Below, piece by piece: positions 45,988 to 53,972 of a stretch of 64,000 nt of DNA. A program made the translations under genes and the position numbers. The DNA is taken from NCBI GenBank assembly GCA_024233215.1, contig JACKPW010000001.1, forward strand, positions 744,001-808,000. The letters are read 5' to 3'. Under the pieces are notes generated by a model. That model made no database searches. It was not told where the DNA came from and was given only the letters and a program-made list of their open reading frames with translations. Origin of the DNA: Verrucomicrobiales bacterium (lineage in GTDB: Bacteria > Verrucomicrobiota > Verrucomicrobiia > Limisphaerales > J093). Within the stretch, counting starts at the first letter, position 1. The number at the start of each line of letters is the position of its first letter.

Positions 45988-47618
45988 GGCTTCATCGAGT
46001 CGGAATCCACTGCCGCCTGGCTCCCGGCGCGTTCGGCATCCCAACGCTTGCCGGCCAGGGAAATCAGAATCAAGAAGAACAGGGTCACCAGGATCACCAA
46101 TCCCACACTCATCCGTGCGACGGTGTTGGGCTCCTTACCCACAAGATCGGTCACATAACTGGTGGGATTGAAGGTCTTCGTTTCCCCGTCATAACCGATC
46201 ACGTTGTACCAGACGAACAGCCCGAAGATCGCCAGGAGATAGACGGGCGAAAGGTACTTCATGATGAACTTAAAGAAGCGTGGAATCCTGATTTCAGCCC
46301 CCTTGTGCGCCTCCGCCCACCCCTTCTCGATGCCGACCACCCAGCCGAAGATGATGATCGTCACGGTCGCCAGGATGAAGATGAACACCGTGCCCACCCA
46401 GAAGTCGATGGTGTCGAGCGCCTTGATATCCTTGCTGAAATAGACCACGAACAGGCAGCCGATGGCGGTCAGCAACCCGAGCAACGTCACTGACTGCCGC
46501 CGGTTCAGTCCGAGCCCCTCCTCCAGAAAAGCAATACCCGGCTGGAGCATGGACAAGGAACTCGTCACGGCCGCCAGGAACAGCAGGAAGAAGAACATGA
46601 ACCCGAACAACGCCGGCATCGGCATCTTGGCGAACACCACGGGCAGCACGTTGAATCCCAGCCCGAACGTGCCCTGGCCCGCAATTCCAGCCGCGCCCAG
46701 GAACACATACGCCGCCGGCACCGTGATCATGCCCCCCAGGGCCACCTCGCAGAACTCGTTGGCACTGGAGGCGGTGAGGCCACTCAGCACCACATCGTCG
46801 CTATCCCGCAAGTAGCTCGAGTAGGTGATGATCACGCCGAAACCGACGGAGAGGGAGAAGAAGATCTGGCCGGCGGCCGCAAGCCAAAGCTGGGGATTGG
46901 CCAACTGGGTCCGGACATCGCCCGGGTTCCACATGCTACCCAGGCCATTGATCAGGCTTCGATCCGGCTGTGCGGGATCGGGAGTCCCCAGGGTCAGAAC
47001 CCGCACCAGAATCACCAGTGCCAGCACGATCAGGGCCGGCATGGCGAACTTGCAGAACATCTCGATCCCCTTCGCCAACCCCCGGTAAATGATGAGAAAG
47101 TTGACCGCAAACACGGCCAGCAGGAACCAAATGACTTTGCCCTGGCCTCCCTCCAGGAGCATTCCGTCGGTGCCAAACCCAATGAACGACTTCCAGAAAT
47201 CCGAGTAACTTGCCGGGTCGTCCCCCAGATTCAGTTCCCCCCAGGCGAAGTACCACGAATACCCCGCACACCACGCCTCGATGTAGACGTAATACATGTA
47301 GATGATCACCGGTATGATCACCCCCAGTACCCCCAGGAACTTCCCGTAGCGGCTTCGGATCAGGATGTTGAAAATGCCCGGGCTGGAGTGATACCCCTGC
47401 TGCCCCGCGTAGCGGCCCAGCGTCCACTCGGCCCAGCAGATCGGGAAGCCGATGATCAGCAGCGAAATGAAATAGGCGATCATGAACGCCCCGCTGCCAT
47501 ACTGCGCCGCCAGTCCGGGGAACCGCAGGAAATTGCCCAAACCCACCGCACTGCCAGCCACCGCAAGGATGACTCCGAGGCGCGAGCTCCATTTCTCACT
47601 CTGACGAGTCCGGTTCAC
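45984..47618 (-). CDS. Sodium-dependent amino acid transporter, NSS (SNF) family
   Basis: A 544-residue LeuT-fold transporter from the GTG at 47618 (VNRTRQSEKWSSRLGV), the only in-frame start that leads straight to TM1. TM1 contains the sodium and substrate loop GSAVGLGNFLRFP. Further blocks are FMIAYFISLLIIGFPICWAEWTLG and TYSSYLRDSDDV; the latter is the TM6 area. About eleven to twelve hydrophobic helices are present. It imports neutral amino acids with Na+; which one is unknown. The paired small subunit at 45844 and their ATGA overlap suggest the MetPS type. Confidence 0.92.
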   Translation of the reverse strand: MNRTRQSEKWSSRLGVILAVAGSAVGLGNFLRFPGLAAQYGSGAFMIAYFISLLIIGFPICWAEWTLGRYAGQQGYHSSPGIFNILIRSRYGKFLGVLGVIIPVIIYMYYVYIEAWCAGYSWYFAWGELNLGDDPASYSDFWKSFIGFGTDGMLLEGGQGKVIWFLLAVFAVNFLIIYRGLAKGIEMFCKFAMPALIVLALVILVRVLTLGTPDPAQPDRSLINGLGSMWNPGDVRTQLANPQLWLAAAGQIFFSLSVGFGVIITYSSYLRDSDDVVLSGLTASSANEFCEVALGGMITVPAAYVFLGAAGIAGQGTFGLGFNVLPVVFAKMPMPALFGFMFFFLLFLAAVTSSLSMLQPGIAFLEEGLGLNRRQSVTLLGLLTAIGCLFVVYFSKDIKALDTIDFWVGTVFIFILATVTIIIFGWVVGIEKGWAEAHKGAEIRIPRFFKFIMKYLSPVYLLAIFGLFVWYNVIGYDGETKTFNPTSYVTDLVGKEPNTVARMSVGLVILVTLFFLILISLAGKRWDAERAGSQAAVDSDSMKP

Positions 47619-47733
47619 GGCGGGGATTAGTAACGGACCCGCGCCCCCCGCACCAGCCCGAAAAGCCCCTCTCGGTTCACTGGAGCGGCGCCTTGGGATC
47701 CGCCAAGCCATCCCCCCGCCGTCCTCCCGCTCA

Positions 47734-47751
47734 GGCGAACGCCAGTTCGCC
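47734..47751. repeat. REP-like palindrome (GGCGAACGCCAGTTCGCC)
   Basis: Copy of the GGCGAA/TTCGCC palindrome, in opposite orientation to the others, upstream of the divergent NSS and SpmAB genes. Confidence 0.6.
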
Positions 47752-47817
47752 GCCACGTCCCCGTGGAGGGTCGGATTCGGTTTGCGACCTGCCCCCCCGG
47801 TCGGGACAATCCCCCGC

Positions 47818-49146
47818 GTGCTCAACTTCATCTGGCTCGGACTGATCCTGCTCGCGGTCCTGCTGGGCGGCTGGAACGACCGGTTGCCCCAGGTCACCGA
47901 GGGCGCCTTCGACGCCGCCAAGGCCGCCGTCCTCGAGATCGCCCTGCCGCTCGTCGGCATCACCGCCCTCTGGCTCGGTATGATGCGCCTGGCCGAGAAG
48001 GCCGGCATGATCCGGAGCCTCGCCCGCATCCTGCGTCGCCCCCTGCGCCGGCTCTTTCCCGACGTGCCCGCAGACCACCCCGCCATGGGCTCCATGCTGA
48101 TGAACATGGCCGCGAACATGATCGGCCTGACCAATGCCGCCACCCCGCTGGGCTTGCGGGCCATGCAGGACCTGGAACGGTTGAACCCGCATCCCGGCAC
48201 CGCCACAAACGCCATGTGCACTTTCCTGGCCATCAACACCAGTTCCCTGCAACTCCTCCCCATGACCGCCATCAGCATTCTCGCGGCCAAAGGATCGGCC
48301 AATCCCAGTGCCATCGTTTCCACCGCCTTGCTCGCCACCACCTGCTCCACCATCGCCGGGATCACTGCCGTGAAACTCCTCGAACGGATGCGGGCTTTCC
48401 GGGTGGGAAGCATCCGCCTGCCCCTCCCGTCTGACCCGTCCGACCCGTCTGACCCGTCCGACCCATCCGACCACCCAACCGAGGCGCCGACGGTTCCAGC
48501 CTCTCTCCCGCTCTGGGGCCGCGTCCTTCTGGTCACGTTCCTCGCGACGTTTGGGCTCCTCCTTTGGCGCCTGCTCAGTCACCCGGTCGCCGGGGGGCCG
48601 TCCGCCACGGGCTTTGTCCGCTTCATGAATGCCTTCTCAATTCTGGCAATCCCGTTCTTTCTTGCCGGGCTGCCCCTCTACGCCGCCCTGCGCCGGGTAC
48701 CGGTCTACGAGGAATTCGTCGAAGGTGCTCGGGAAGGATTTGAGGTCGCCGTCCGAATCATCCCCTTCCTCGTCGCCATGCTGGTGGCGATCAAGATGTT
48801 CCGCGAAGCCGGAGGCGTCGAGTTGATCACCCGCCACATCGGTCCCGCCCTCGCCTGGATCGGCTTCCCCCCCGACCTGCTGCCGATGGCGCTGACCCGT
48901 CCGCTCAGCGGCAGCGCCAGTATCGGACTGTTCACGGACCTCGTGGACACGCTCGGCCCGGACCATCTTGTCACCCGCATGGCCGCGACCTTGATGGGCA
49001 GCACGGAAACCACGCTTTACGTCGCGGCCGTATATTTCGGGGCGGTCGGGGTCCGTCGGGTGCGCCACGCCGTGGCCGCGGGATTGCTGGCGGATCTGGC
49101 GGGGGTCATCGCCTCGGTGGCAATTTGCCGCCTCATGTGGGGATGA
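47818..49146 (+). CDS. Fused SpmA-SpmB nucleoside-recognition-domain membrane protein
   Basis: A 442-residue protein from the GTG at 47818 (VLNFIWLGLILLAVLLGG). A TTG at 47782 would add only proline-rich residues. Residues about 1-195 match SpmA (GWNDRLPQVTEGAFDAAKAAV, MGSMLMNMAANMIGLTNAATPLG). About 225-442 match SpmB (IPFLVAMLVAIKMFREAGG, RPLSGSASIGLFTD, GSTETTLYVAAVYFGAVG). Both halves are integral membrane modules found in non-spore formers too, with unknown transport-like roles. They are joined by five tandem copies of S-D-P, encoded by a 9-bp DNA repeat, which suggests fusion of two genes across a repeat. The usual pair is two separate genes. Confidence 0.9.
   Translation: MLNFIWLGLILLAVLLGGWNDRLPQVTEGAFDAAKAAVLEIALPLVGITALWLGMMRLAEKAGMIRSLARILRRPLRRLFPDVPADHPAMGSMLMNMAANMIGLTNAATPLGLRAMQDLERLNPHPGTATNAMCTFLAINTSSLQLLPMTAISILAAKGSANPSAIVSTALLATTCSTIAGITAVKLLERMRAFRVGSIRLPLPSDPSDPSDPSDPSDHPTEAPTVPASLPLWGRVLLVTFLATFGLLLWRLLSHPVAGGPSATGFVRFMNAFSILAIPFFLAGLPLYAALRRVPVYEEFVEGAREGFEVAVRIIPFLVAMLVAIKMFREAGGVELITRHIGPALAWIGFPPDLLPMALTRPLSGSASIGLFTDLVDTLGPDHLVTRMAATLMGSTETTLYVAAVYFGAVGVRRVRHAVAAGLLADLAGVIASVAICRLMWG
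48430..48474 (+). repeat. 9-bp tandem repeat, five copies, in the SpmA-SpmB linker
   Basis: TC(T/C)GACCCG repeated five times in frame, giving SDPSDPSDPSDPSDH at residues 205-219. It sits precisely between the two conserved halves. Confidence 0.85.
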
Positions 49147-49169
49147 GAAGTTGGGCGATTCCGGGTGGC

Positions 49170-49187
49170 GGCGAACTGGCGCTCACC
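49170..49187. repeat. REP-like palindrome (GGCGAACTGGCGCTCACC)
   Basis: Copy of the GGCGAA...TTCGCC palindrome with a weaker right arm, 24 bp after the SpmAB stop. A further partial inverted piece (CCAATTCGCCACG) lies near 49240. Confidence 0.5.
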
Positions 49188-49265
49188 ACAGCCCCCGAGC
49201 TGCCTGCGCGGAACCCAACAAATTCCGCAAACACCAATTCGCCACGACGGAAGACTGGTTCGCAA

Positions 49266-50261
49266 CTACGCGGGCTGCGGGGCCTGACGACAGAGGAAGA
49301 TGCCTTCGCCGCCACCGGCAGTGATCCATTGCTGTTCAACCTCAAGCCCCTCTCCGGTCAGCAGTCGGGCGATGGTCCGGGGCGTGTGGCGGTAGGAGAA
49401 GAACAGGCGGACCGGTTCGCCGGGGTTCCACACGAACGCCTCGCCTCCCACGATCACCTCCCGGCGACGGGTCGGATCCCAGTGCACCACAATGCGCAGC
49501 AACTCCGGATTGAGCGGGTCCGGTTCGAGACCGAACCGCATCACCCCATCGGCTTCCTCGAACCCCAGGTCCTTTAGGAACAGCCACAACCAGGCGCGGG
49601 TCTCCGGATTGTCGTATTGCGGGAGCACGGCTTCGCACCCGACACGATAGTCCGGTCCCGGCGCCAGGTTGGCACTGAAGAGCAACACGTCCCCGGGCCG
49701 GATGAACGCCGCCAACCGGGGGAGGATCGCGGCGGGTTCGAAGTTCGGGATCAACCCAAAGAACATCACCACCCGGGGCGCCTCCCCCACCAACCCCTCA
49801 ACCACGCCCGGCAAATCGTCCGCATCGAGCAGATCCGCCACCAGCGGGAAAGACTCCACGTTCGGCACGGCTTCGTGCACCGCGGTGACCGCCGTGATCG
49901 CCATCGGCACACTGACGTCATGCGCCAGATGGACCGCGAACAGTCCTTCGTCGAAGACGGCCCGCACCAGACGCGCGTCTTTCTGGCCCCCTCCGGCCCC
50001 CAAGCCCACCACCGCCACTTCGGTTCCGTCCCGGAGCAGGCTTGTCGCCTGCGCAAAGGCGGCGTCGTAGGCGGCCCTGCATTCCTGGTCGGCCCGGGAA
50101 GGCGAATGGTGCTGATGCACCGCAAGCCAGGCGTTGGTCTGGGCAGTCGAAAGGTAATGGAGCTTTCCGGGAACCTGCCGACTGCGCAGGGCGGCCTGAA
50201 CCGCCGCCGTCTGCCGGGCCGGGAAACAACTGGGATGAACCGTGACCTGTAGCGAAGTCAA
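49266..50261 (-). CDS. EgtD-like SAM-dependent methyltransferase
   Basis: A 331-residue cytoplasmic methyltransferase of the histidine N-alpha-methyltransferase (EgtD, Methyltransf_33) type. The SAM-binding loop is VVGLGAGGGQKDARLV; VHLAHDVSVPMA is the acidic strand and FFGLIPNFEP follows, as in the family. The end YRHTPRTIARLLTGEGLEVEQQWI resembles the family's C-terminal signature. It begins with TTG at 50261, whose bases overlap the lipA stop (TTGA), so it is probably translated by coupling to lipA. No EgtB-like partner is seen, so ergothioneine is not implied; the substrate is unknown. Confidence 0.75.
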   Translation of the reverse strand: MTSLQVTVHPSCFPARQTAAVQAALRSRQVPGKLHYLSTAQTNAWLAVHQHHSPSRADQECRAAYDAAFAQATSLLRDGTEVAVVGLGAGGGQKDARLVRAVFDEGLFAVHLAHDVSVPMAITAVTAVHEAVPNVESFPLVADLLDADDLPGVVEGLVGEAPRVVMFFGLIPNFEPAAILPRLAAFIRPGDVLLFSANLAPGPDYRVGCEAVLPQYDNPETRAWLWLFLKDLGFEEADGVMRFGLEPDPLNPELLRIVVHWDPTRRREVIVGGEAFVWNPGEPVRLFFSYRHTPRTIARLLTGEGLEVEQQWITAGGGEGIFLCRQAPQPA

Positions 50262-51214
50262 GGACCCGCCCCCCTCATGGTGGCGAACTGGCGTTCGCCG
50301 AAAGCCCCACTCCGAATCGTCCGGCCATCACTCCCCCACCCTTCCGGCAGCCGGAAATCGTCCGCGTGATAGGAACTTCGCACCTTCGGCCCAGACGCCA
50401 CATGGCCAAACCCCAGGTCCCTGGCATCCCGGCCGTACGCCTCGAACTGCTCCGGCGTCACAAACGCCAGCACCGGCAGGTTGTTTCGAGTGGGCTGTAG
50501 ATACTGACCCACGGTCAGGATGTCACACCCGACCGCGCGCAGGTCGTGCATGGCTTCCCGCATTTCCTCCGGCCGCTCGCCGAGCCCCACCATGAGGCCG
50601 GACTTCGTGAACAATCGCTCGCCGCCGCGCTCCCTCGCCTTGCGCAGGACCGACAGCGAACGGTCATACGTCGCCCGGGAACGCACCGCCGGAGTGAGCC
50701 GGCGGACGGTCTCGAGGTTGTGATTGAAGATATGGGGCCGGGCGGCCAGGACGGCATCAATGGCATCGTCGGAATCACGAAAATCCGGCACCAGCACTTC
50801 GATCACCACCGCGGGCAAGGCCTGCCGCACGGCATGGATGGTCGCCGCGAAATGACCGGCCCCACCGTCCGCGAGATCGTCCCGGGCCACCGCCGTGACG
50901 ACCACATGCCGCAACCGCATCCGCCGCGCCGCCGCCGCCACCCGCACCGGTTCCTCCGCGTCGAGCGGCAGGGGCTTCGAGGTATCGATGGCGCAAAACC
51001 CGCAGGCCCGCGTGCAGCGATCGCCGCCAATCATGAACGTCGCCGTGCCCTTGGCCCAGCATTCCCAGTGGTTCGGGCACTTCGCACTTTCGCAGACCGT
51101 GTGCAGGTCCAGTTCGTTCAGCAAACCGCGCGTGTTCGCATAGCTTTGCGTGGTTGGCAACCGGATGCGAAGCCAGTCGGGCAGGCGGGGACGGGTGGAA
51201 GGTGCGGAGGGCAT
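50258..51214 (-). CDS. lipA: Lipoyl synthase
   Basis: A 318-residue radical-SAM enzyme that inserts two sulfurs into octanoyl groups to form lipoate. The auxiliary cluster ligands are C41, C46 and C52 (CESAKCPNHWEC) and the radical-SAM cluster C67-x3-C71-x2-C74 (CTRACGFC). NHNLETVRRLTPAVRSRATYDRSL and TKSGLMVGLGE are standard. The RSSYHAD block carries the final conserved Ser. The last dozen residues (AFGERQFATMRGAGP) are encoded by a REP-like palindrome and are not part of the family. lipB is not near. Confidence 0.96.
   Translation of the reverse strand: MPSAPSTRPRLPDWLRIRLPTTQSYANTRGLLNELDLHTVCESAKCPNHWECWAKGTATFMIGGDRCTRACGFCAIDTSKPLPLDAEEPVRVAAAARRMRLRHVVVTAVARDDLADGGAGHFAATIHAVRQALPAVVIEVLVPDFRDSDDAIDAVLAARPHIFNHNLETVRRLTPAVRSRATYDRSLSVLRKARERGGERLFTKSGLMVGLGERPEEMREAMHDLRAVGCDILTVGQYLQPTRNNLPVLAFVTPEQFEAYGRDARDLGFGHVASGPKVRSSYHADDFRLPEGWGSDGRTIRSGAFGERQFATMRGAGP
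50282..50299. repeat. REP-like palindrome inside the lipA 3' end (GGCGAACTGGCGTTCGCC)
   Basis: A perfect GGCGAA/TTCGCC palindrome that encodes part of the LipA C-terminal tail, so the repeat has been taken into a coding sequence. Confidence 0.65.
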
Positions 51215-51249
51215 GATCTCGACAGGAGGATCCGGGAATGGGGTTGGGG

Positions 51250-51287
51250 TTACGATTACGATTGCGATTGCGATTACGATTGCGATT
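51250..51287. repeat. Hexanucleotide repeat TTACGA/TTGCGA
   Basis: Six copies of TTACGA or TTGCGA in a row, 36 bp upstream of lipA. It would read as (Asn-Arg)n on the minus strand, but no gene is there. Variation in copy number could change the lipA promoter spacing. Confidence 0.7.
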
Positions 51288-51393
51288 CAAGGATCAGGAC
51301 CCGGGTTCGGGCCGAACCGGCTTGTTGATGGCAGGTTGATCCAGGGTCCGGTTTTCCATGGTCATCCCGATCGTCAGCGCAGGTCTACGTTGC

Positions 51394-51651
51394 TCATTCG
51401 TCGTCAAATCCCTGGTTCCGCCACCACACCTCCAGTTCCTCCACCCCGAAATCAGCCAGGATTTCACCGTCCACGTCGATCACCGGAGCCATGGTCTGGC
51501 CGGAAAGATCGCGCATTTCGTTGTAGGCGCGTCCGTCGGTGATGACGTCGAGCTTCTCGTACGCCACGCCGCGGGCGTCCAGCCAACCCACGGCCTGCAC
51601 GCACCAACCGCAATAGGGCTTGATGAAGAGTCGGATGTTTTCAGGTTTCAT
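51394..51651 (-). CDS. Glutaredoxin-family protein
   Basis: An 85-residue thioredoxin-fold protein from the ATG at 51651 (KPENIRLFIKPYCGWC). The active site is C14-G-W-C17, with the cis-Pro in QTMAPVIDVDG. This is the usual length for a monothiol or dithiol glutaredoxin; the Gly-Trp between the cysteines is unusual (Pro-Tyr or Pro-Phe are common). It probably reduces disulfides with glutathione or a related thiol in the cytoplasm. No partner reductase is in view. Confidence 0.88.
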   Translation of the reverse strand: MKPENIRLFIKPYCGWCVQAVGWLDARGVAYEKLDVITDGRAYNEMRDLSGQTMAPVIDVDGEILADFGVEELEVWWRNQGFDDE

Positions 51652-51991
51652 CTTGTCACGTCGCGCCGAGAAAGTGTGGTGGCGCGGCGTCTGCGTCAAC
51701 CCAGGGCTCCAAGCCGCCGGCACTCCCCCCCAAGAACCGAGCGACGGGGTCAGTCCTGCATCGGTTGGCGGCGCTCCCTCTGCCAACAGTGAGGACCGAC
51801 CCCAGAGCGGCCCCCAGGTTCCAGGGCACCGTGCGCGCGAGCAGGGTGCTGGGCAGTCTCATTTTGGCACCGGAGCAACGACGTCCCGCCGGTTTTGGGC
51901 CTGGGAGCCCGGAAAGACGTCCGGTTTTCCGTTTGAAGCAAGCCGATCCGAGATCGGCGCCCCCCCAGAATGAGGTTTCACGAATTCTCAC
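51652..51991. other. Gene-free stretch with a hairpin element at 51746-51803
   Basis: No coding region is convincing here. GGGGTCAGTCCT (51746-51757) pairs with AGGACCGACCCC (51792-51803), and inside it GTTGGC (51764) pairs with GCCAAC (51782). The layout resembles the other structured repeats in this window, so it may be another short interspersed repeat or the leader of the glutaredoxin gene. CCGATC/GATCGG near 51943 is a small further palindrome. Confidence 0.5.
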
Positions 51992-52354
51992 TCATTCCAC
52001 CAATAAGGTATCGTCGTGTTCGTAGGCGGGCGCGCAGCAGCAGAGCAAGGTCAGAACCTCCCCACCGATGTTCCAGATCTGGTGGCGTTTGCCGGGTGGA
52101 ATGGCAATCGCATCCCCGGACCGGACCTCCCGTTCCTCGCCCTCGACCCGAATCCGGCCCCGGCCAGAGGTGATGTAGTAGATCTCCTCGGTCTTGACGT
52201 GATAGTGGGCCACGGTCGCCCCGCCCACCGGCACGCGGGCCTCGGCCAGGCTCTGGTGGCGAATGCCGGAATTGCGATACGCGAGCAGCTCCCGGATTTC
52301 CGATCCGTCCTTGGTGATGAAGGCCGGGACCTCACTCAGGTTGCGGATGTCCAT
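51992..52354 (-). CDS. Cupin-domain protein
   Basis: A 120-residue single-domain cupin. The ATG at 52354 (MDIRNLSEVPAF) precedes the conserved fold. Motif 1 is HYHVKTEEIYYITSGRG, with His, His and Glu as metal ligands. Motif 2 is PPGKRHQIWNIG, with the fourth ligand His. It resembles mannose-6-phosphate-isomerase-like cupins that act as sensors or small enzymes; the sequence alone cannot show the reaction. Cytoplasmic, likely monocistronic, and divergent from the unknown protein at 52479. Confidence 0.9.
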   Translation of the reverse strand: MDIRNLSEVPAFITKDGSEIRELLAYRNSGIRHQSLAEARVPVGGATVAHYHVKTEEIYYITSGRGRIRVEGEEREVRSGDAIAIPPGKRHQIWNIGGEVLTLLCCCAPAYEHDDTLLVE

Positions 52355-52478
52355 GCCCCCAGCCTGCCAACCGCGCACCGGGGGAACAACGGGAAACTGC
52401 CGGCGCCCTCGGAAGTCCCACGGGATTTCCGACCGGACTCGACGACGCGGCTTCGACGGCTTAGTCTGTGCCCGAAAT

Positions 52479-52967
52479 ATGGAGTTTGACGACGCACAGA
52501 TGCACCGGATCGCCGGCTGGCTCGATGAGGGCTGCAAGCTCGCGGAGATCCAGACCCGGATTCAGCAGGAGTTCAACCGGAGTCTGACCTACATGGAGGT
52601 CAAGATGCTGGTCAGCGAACTGGACCTCCTGCCGCGCGATCCGGAGACGCCCATCGAACCGGACAAGCCAATGGCCCCCGACCCCGCGGGACCCGCCGCC
52701 GGCACGCCCGCTCCCGGCCCCAGTCCGTCCGAGCCTGCCAATGCAAGACCCGGTGGCGTGTCGGTGTCGGTCGACGAGGTGGCGCCCCCGGGGGTCATGA
52801 TCAGTGGCAAGGTGACCTTCGGCGACGGGCAGACCGGGGCGTGGTTCATCGATCAGAGTGGCCAGTTGGGACTGGCGCCCACCCAGAAGGGGTATCGTCC
52901 GTCGCAGGCCGACATGCAGAGCTTCCAGATGGGACTGGACCGGGAACTTCGCACGCTGGGGATGTAG
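52479..52967 (+). CDS. Hypothetical protein with helical N-terminus and disordered linker
   Basis: A 162-residue protein from the ATG at 52479. Residues 1-50 (RIAGWLDEGCKLAEIQTRIQ) look like a helix-turn-helix-like domain. About 55-95 are Pro/Ala-rich, and the rest (SGKVTFGDGQTGAWFIDQSGQLGL to MGLDRELRTLGM) is a small beta module. It has no signal or catalytic motif. It is divergent from the cupin gene and followed by a prepilin-like gene after 175 bp. Family unknown to me. Confidence 0.75.
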   Translation: MEFDDAQMHRIAGWLDEGCKLAEIQTRIQQEFNRSLTYMEVKMLVSELDLLPRDPETPIEPDKPMAPDPAGPAAGTPAPGPSPSEPANARPGGVSVSVDEVAPPGVMISGKVTFGDGQTGAWFIDQSGQLGLAPTQKGYRPSQADMQSFQMGLDRELRTLGM

Positions 52968-53142
52968 CGAGGCGTATCCTGGGACCGAATCTCGAGGTCT
53001 GGAGATCGTCGACCTTGGCGCGGGAGCCCCCCGTGGTCCCGAGGTCCCGATGTCCCTCCGCCTCAGGGCGGGCGACAATCCACTTGCGGCGCCGCGGGCC
53101 CCCGCGTAGCGTTCGGTCATCGATCAACCGAAGACGTTGTCT

Positions 53143-53970
53143 ATGACCCAATCCTTCTCGCGGCGAACCCCCGGGGCCGGTGACCGGAATCCAGGTTTCA
53201 CCCTGATCGAACTGCTCGTGGTCATTGCCATCATCGCCATCCTGGCAGGCATGCTGCTGCCGGCGTTGTCCAAGGCGAAAGCCAAGGCACAGGGGATTCT
53301 CTGCATGGGGAACGGCCGCCAGATGATGCTGGCATGGCGGTTCTACGTCGATGACAACGCCGAGAAGCTGCCGCCCTCGTATGGTCCGAACCAGTGGGTG
53401 AACGGCAACCTCGACTTCAACCCGGGGAACCCCAGCAACTGGGACGTGACCCAGGACATCGAGAAGAGCCTGCTCTGGCAGTACTGCGGCAACAGCGCGG
53501 CAATCTGGAAATGCCCGGCGGACCGGAGCACGGTCACGGTAAACGGCACCGCCCAACCCCGGGTGCGCAGCATCTCGATGAACGCTTGGTTCAACTCGAC
53601 CGACGTCGAGGCGTTCGGCCCCGGCTTCCGCGTCTACTACAAGAGCAGCGACCTGGTCGAACCCGGCCCCACGGGGACGTGGGTCTTCATTGATGAGCGG
53701 GAGGACAGCATCAACGACGGCGAGTTCTGCGTGGGGATGACCGGGTACCCGGACGCGCCGCCGTCCTGGCGGATTGTCGATTACCCGGCGAGCTACCACA
53801 ACGGCGCAGCCGGCTTGTCGTTCGCCGACGGCCATTCGGAAATCAAGAAGTGGGTCGACCCCCGCACCATGCCGGCGCTGGTGAAGGGCGGCGAATTGAA
53901 ACTCAACGTGTCCTCCCCGAACAACATGGACATGCTCTGGCTGATGGACCGCTCCACCCGCAAGCGCTGA
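53143..53970 (+). CDS. Prepilin-like secreted protein (H-X9-DG type)
   Basis: A 275-residue protein from the ATG at 53143. A type IV prepilin leader PGFTLIELLVVIAIIAILAG would be cut between Gly18 and Phe19, with Glu23 in place. The later part has a fixed YHNGAAGLSFADGHSEIKKW block, where His and DG are nine residues apart. This is the mark of the very large H-X9-DG pseudopilin family of Verrucomicrobia, Planctomycetes and Lentisphaerae. It probably forms part of a type II secretion-like pseudopilus or is a surface protein; the precise role is unknown. Confidence 0.93.
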   Translation: MTQSFSRRTPGAGDRNPGFTLIELLVVIAIIAILAGMLLPALSKAKAKAQGILCMGNGRQMMLAWRFYVDDNAEKLPPSYGPNQWVNGNLDFNPGNPSNWDVTQDIEKSLLWQYCGNSAAIWKCPADRSTVTVNGTAQPRVRSISMNAWFNSTDVEAFGPGFRVYYKSSDLVEPGPTGTWVFIDEREDSINDGEFCVGMTGYPDAPPSWRIVDYPASYHNGAAGLSFADGHSEIKKWVDPRTMPALVKGGELKLNVSSPNNMDMLWLMDRSTRKR

Positions 53971-53972
53971 CG

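Noticed and set aside
51250..51287. Possible CRISPR array or repeat gene
   Set aside because: Six 6-bp units with no spacers; a simple sequence repeat.
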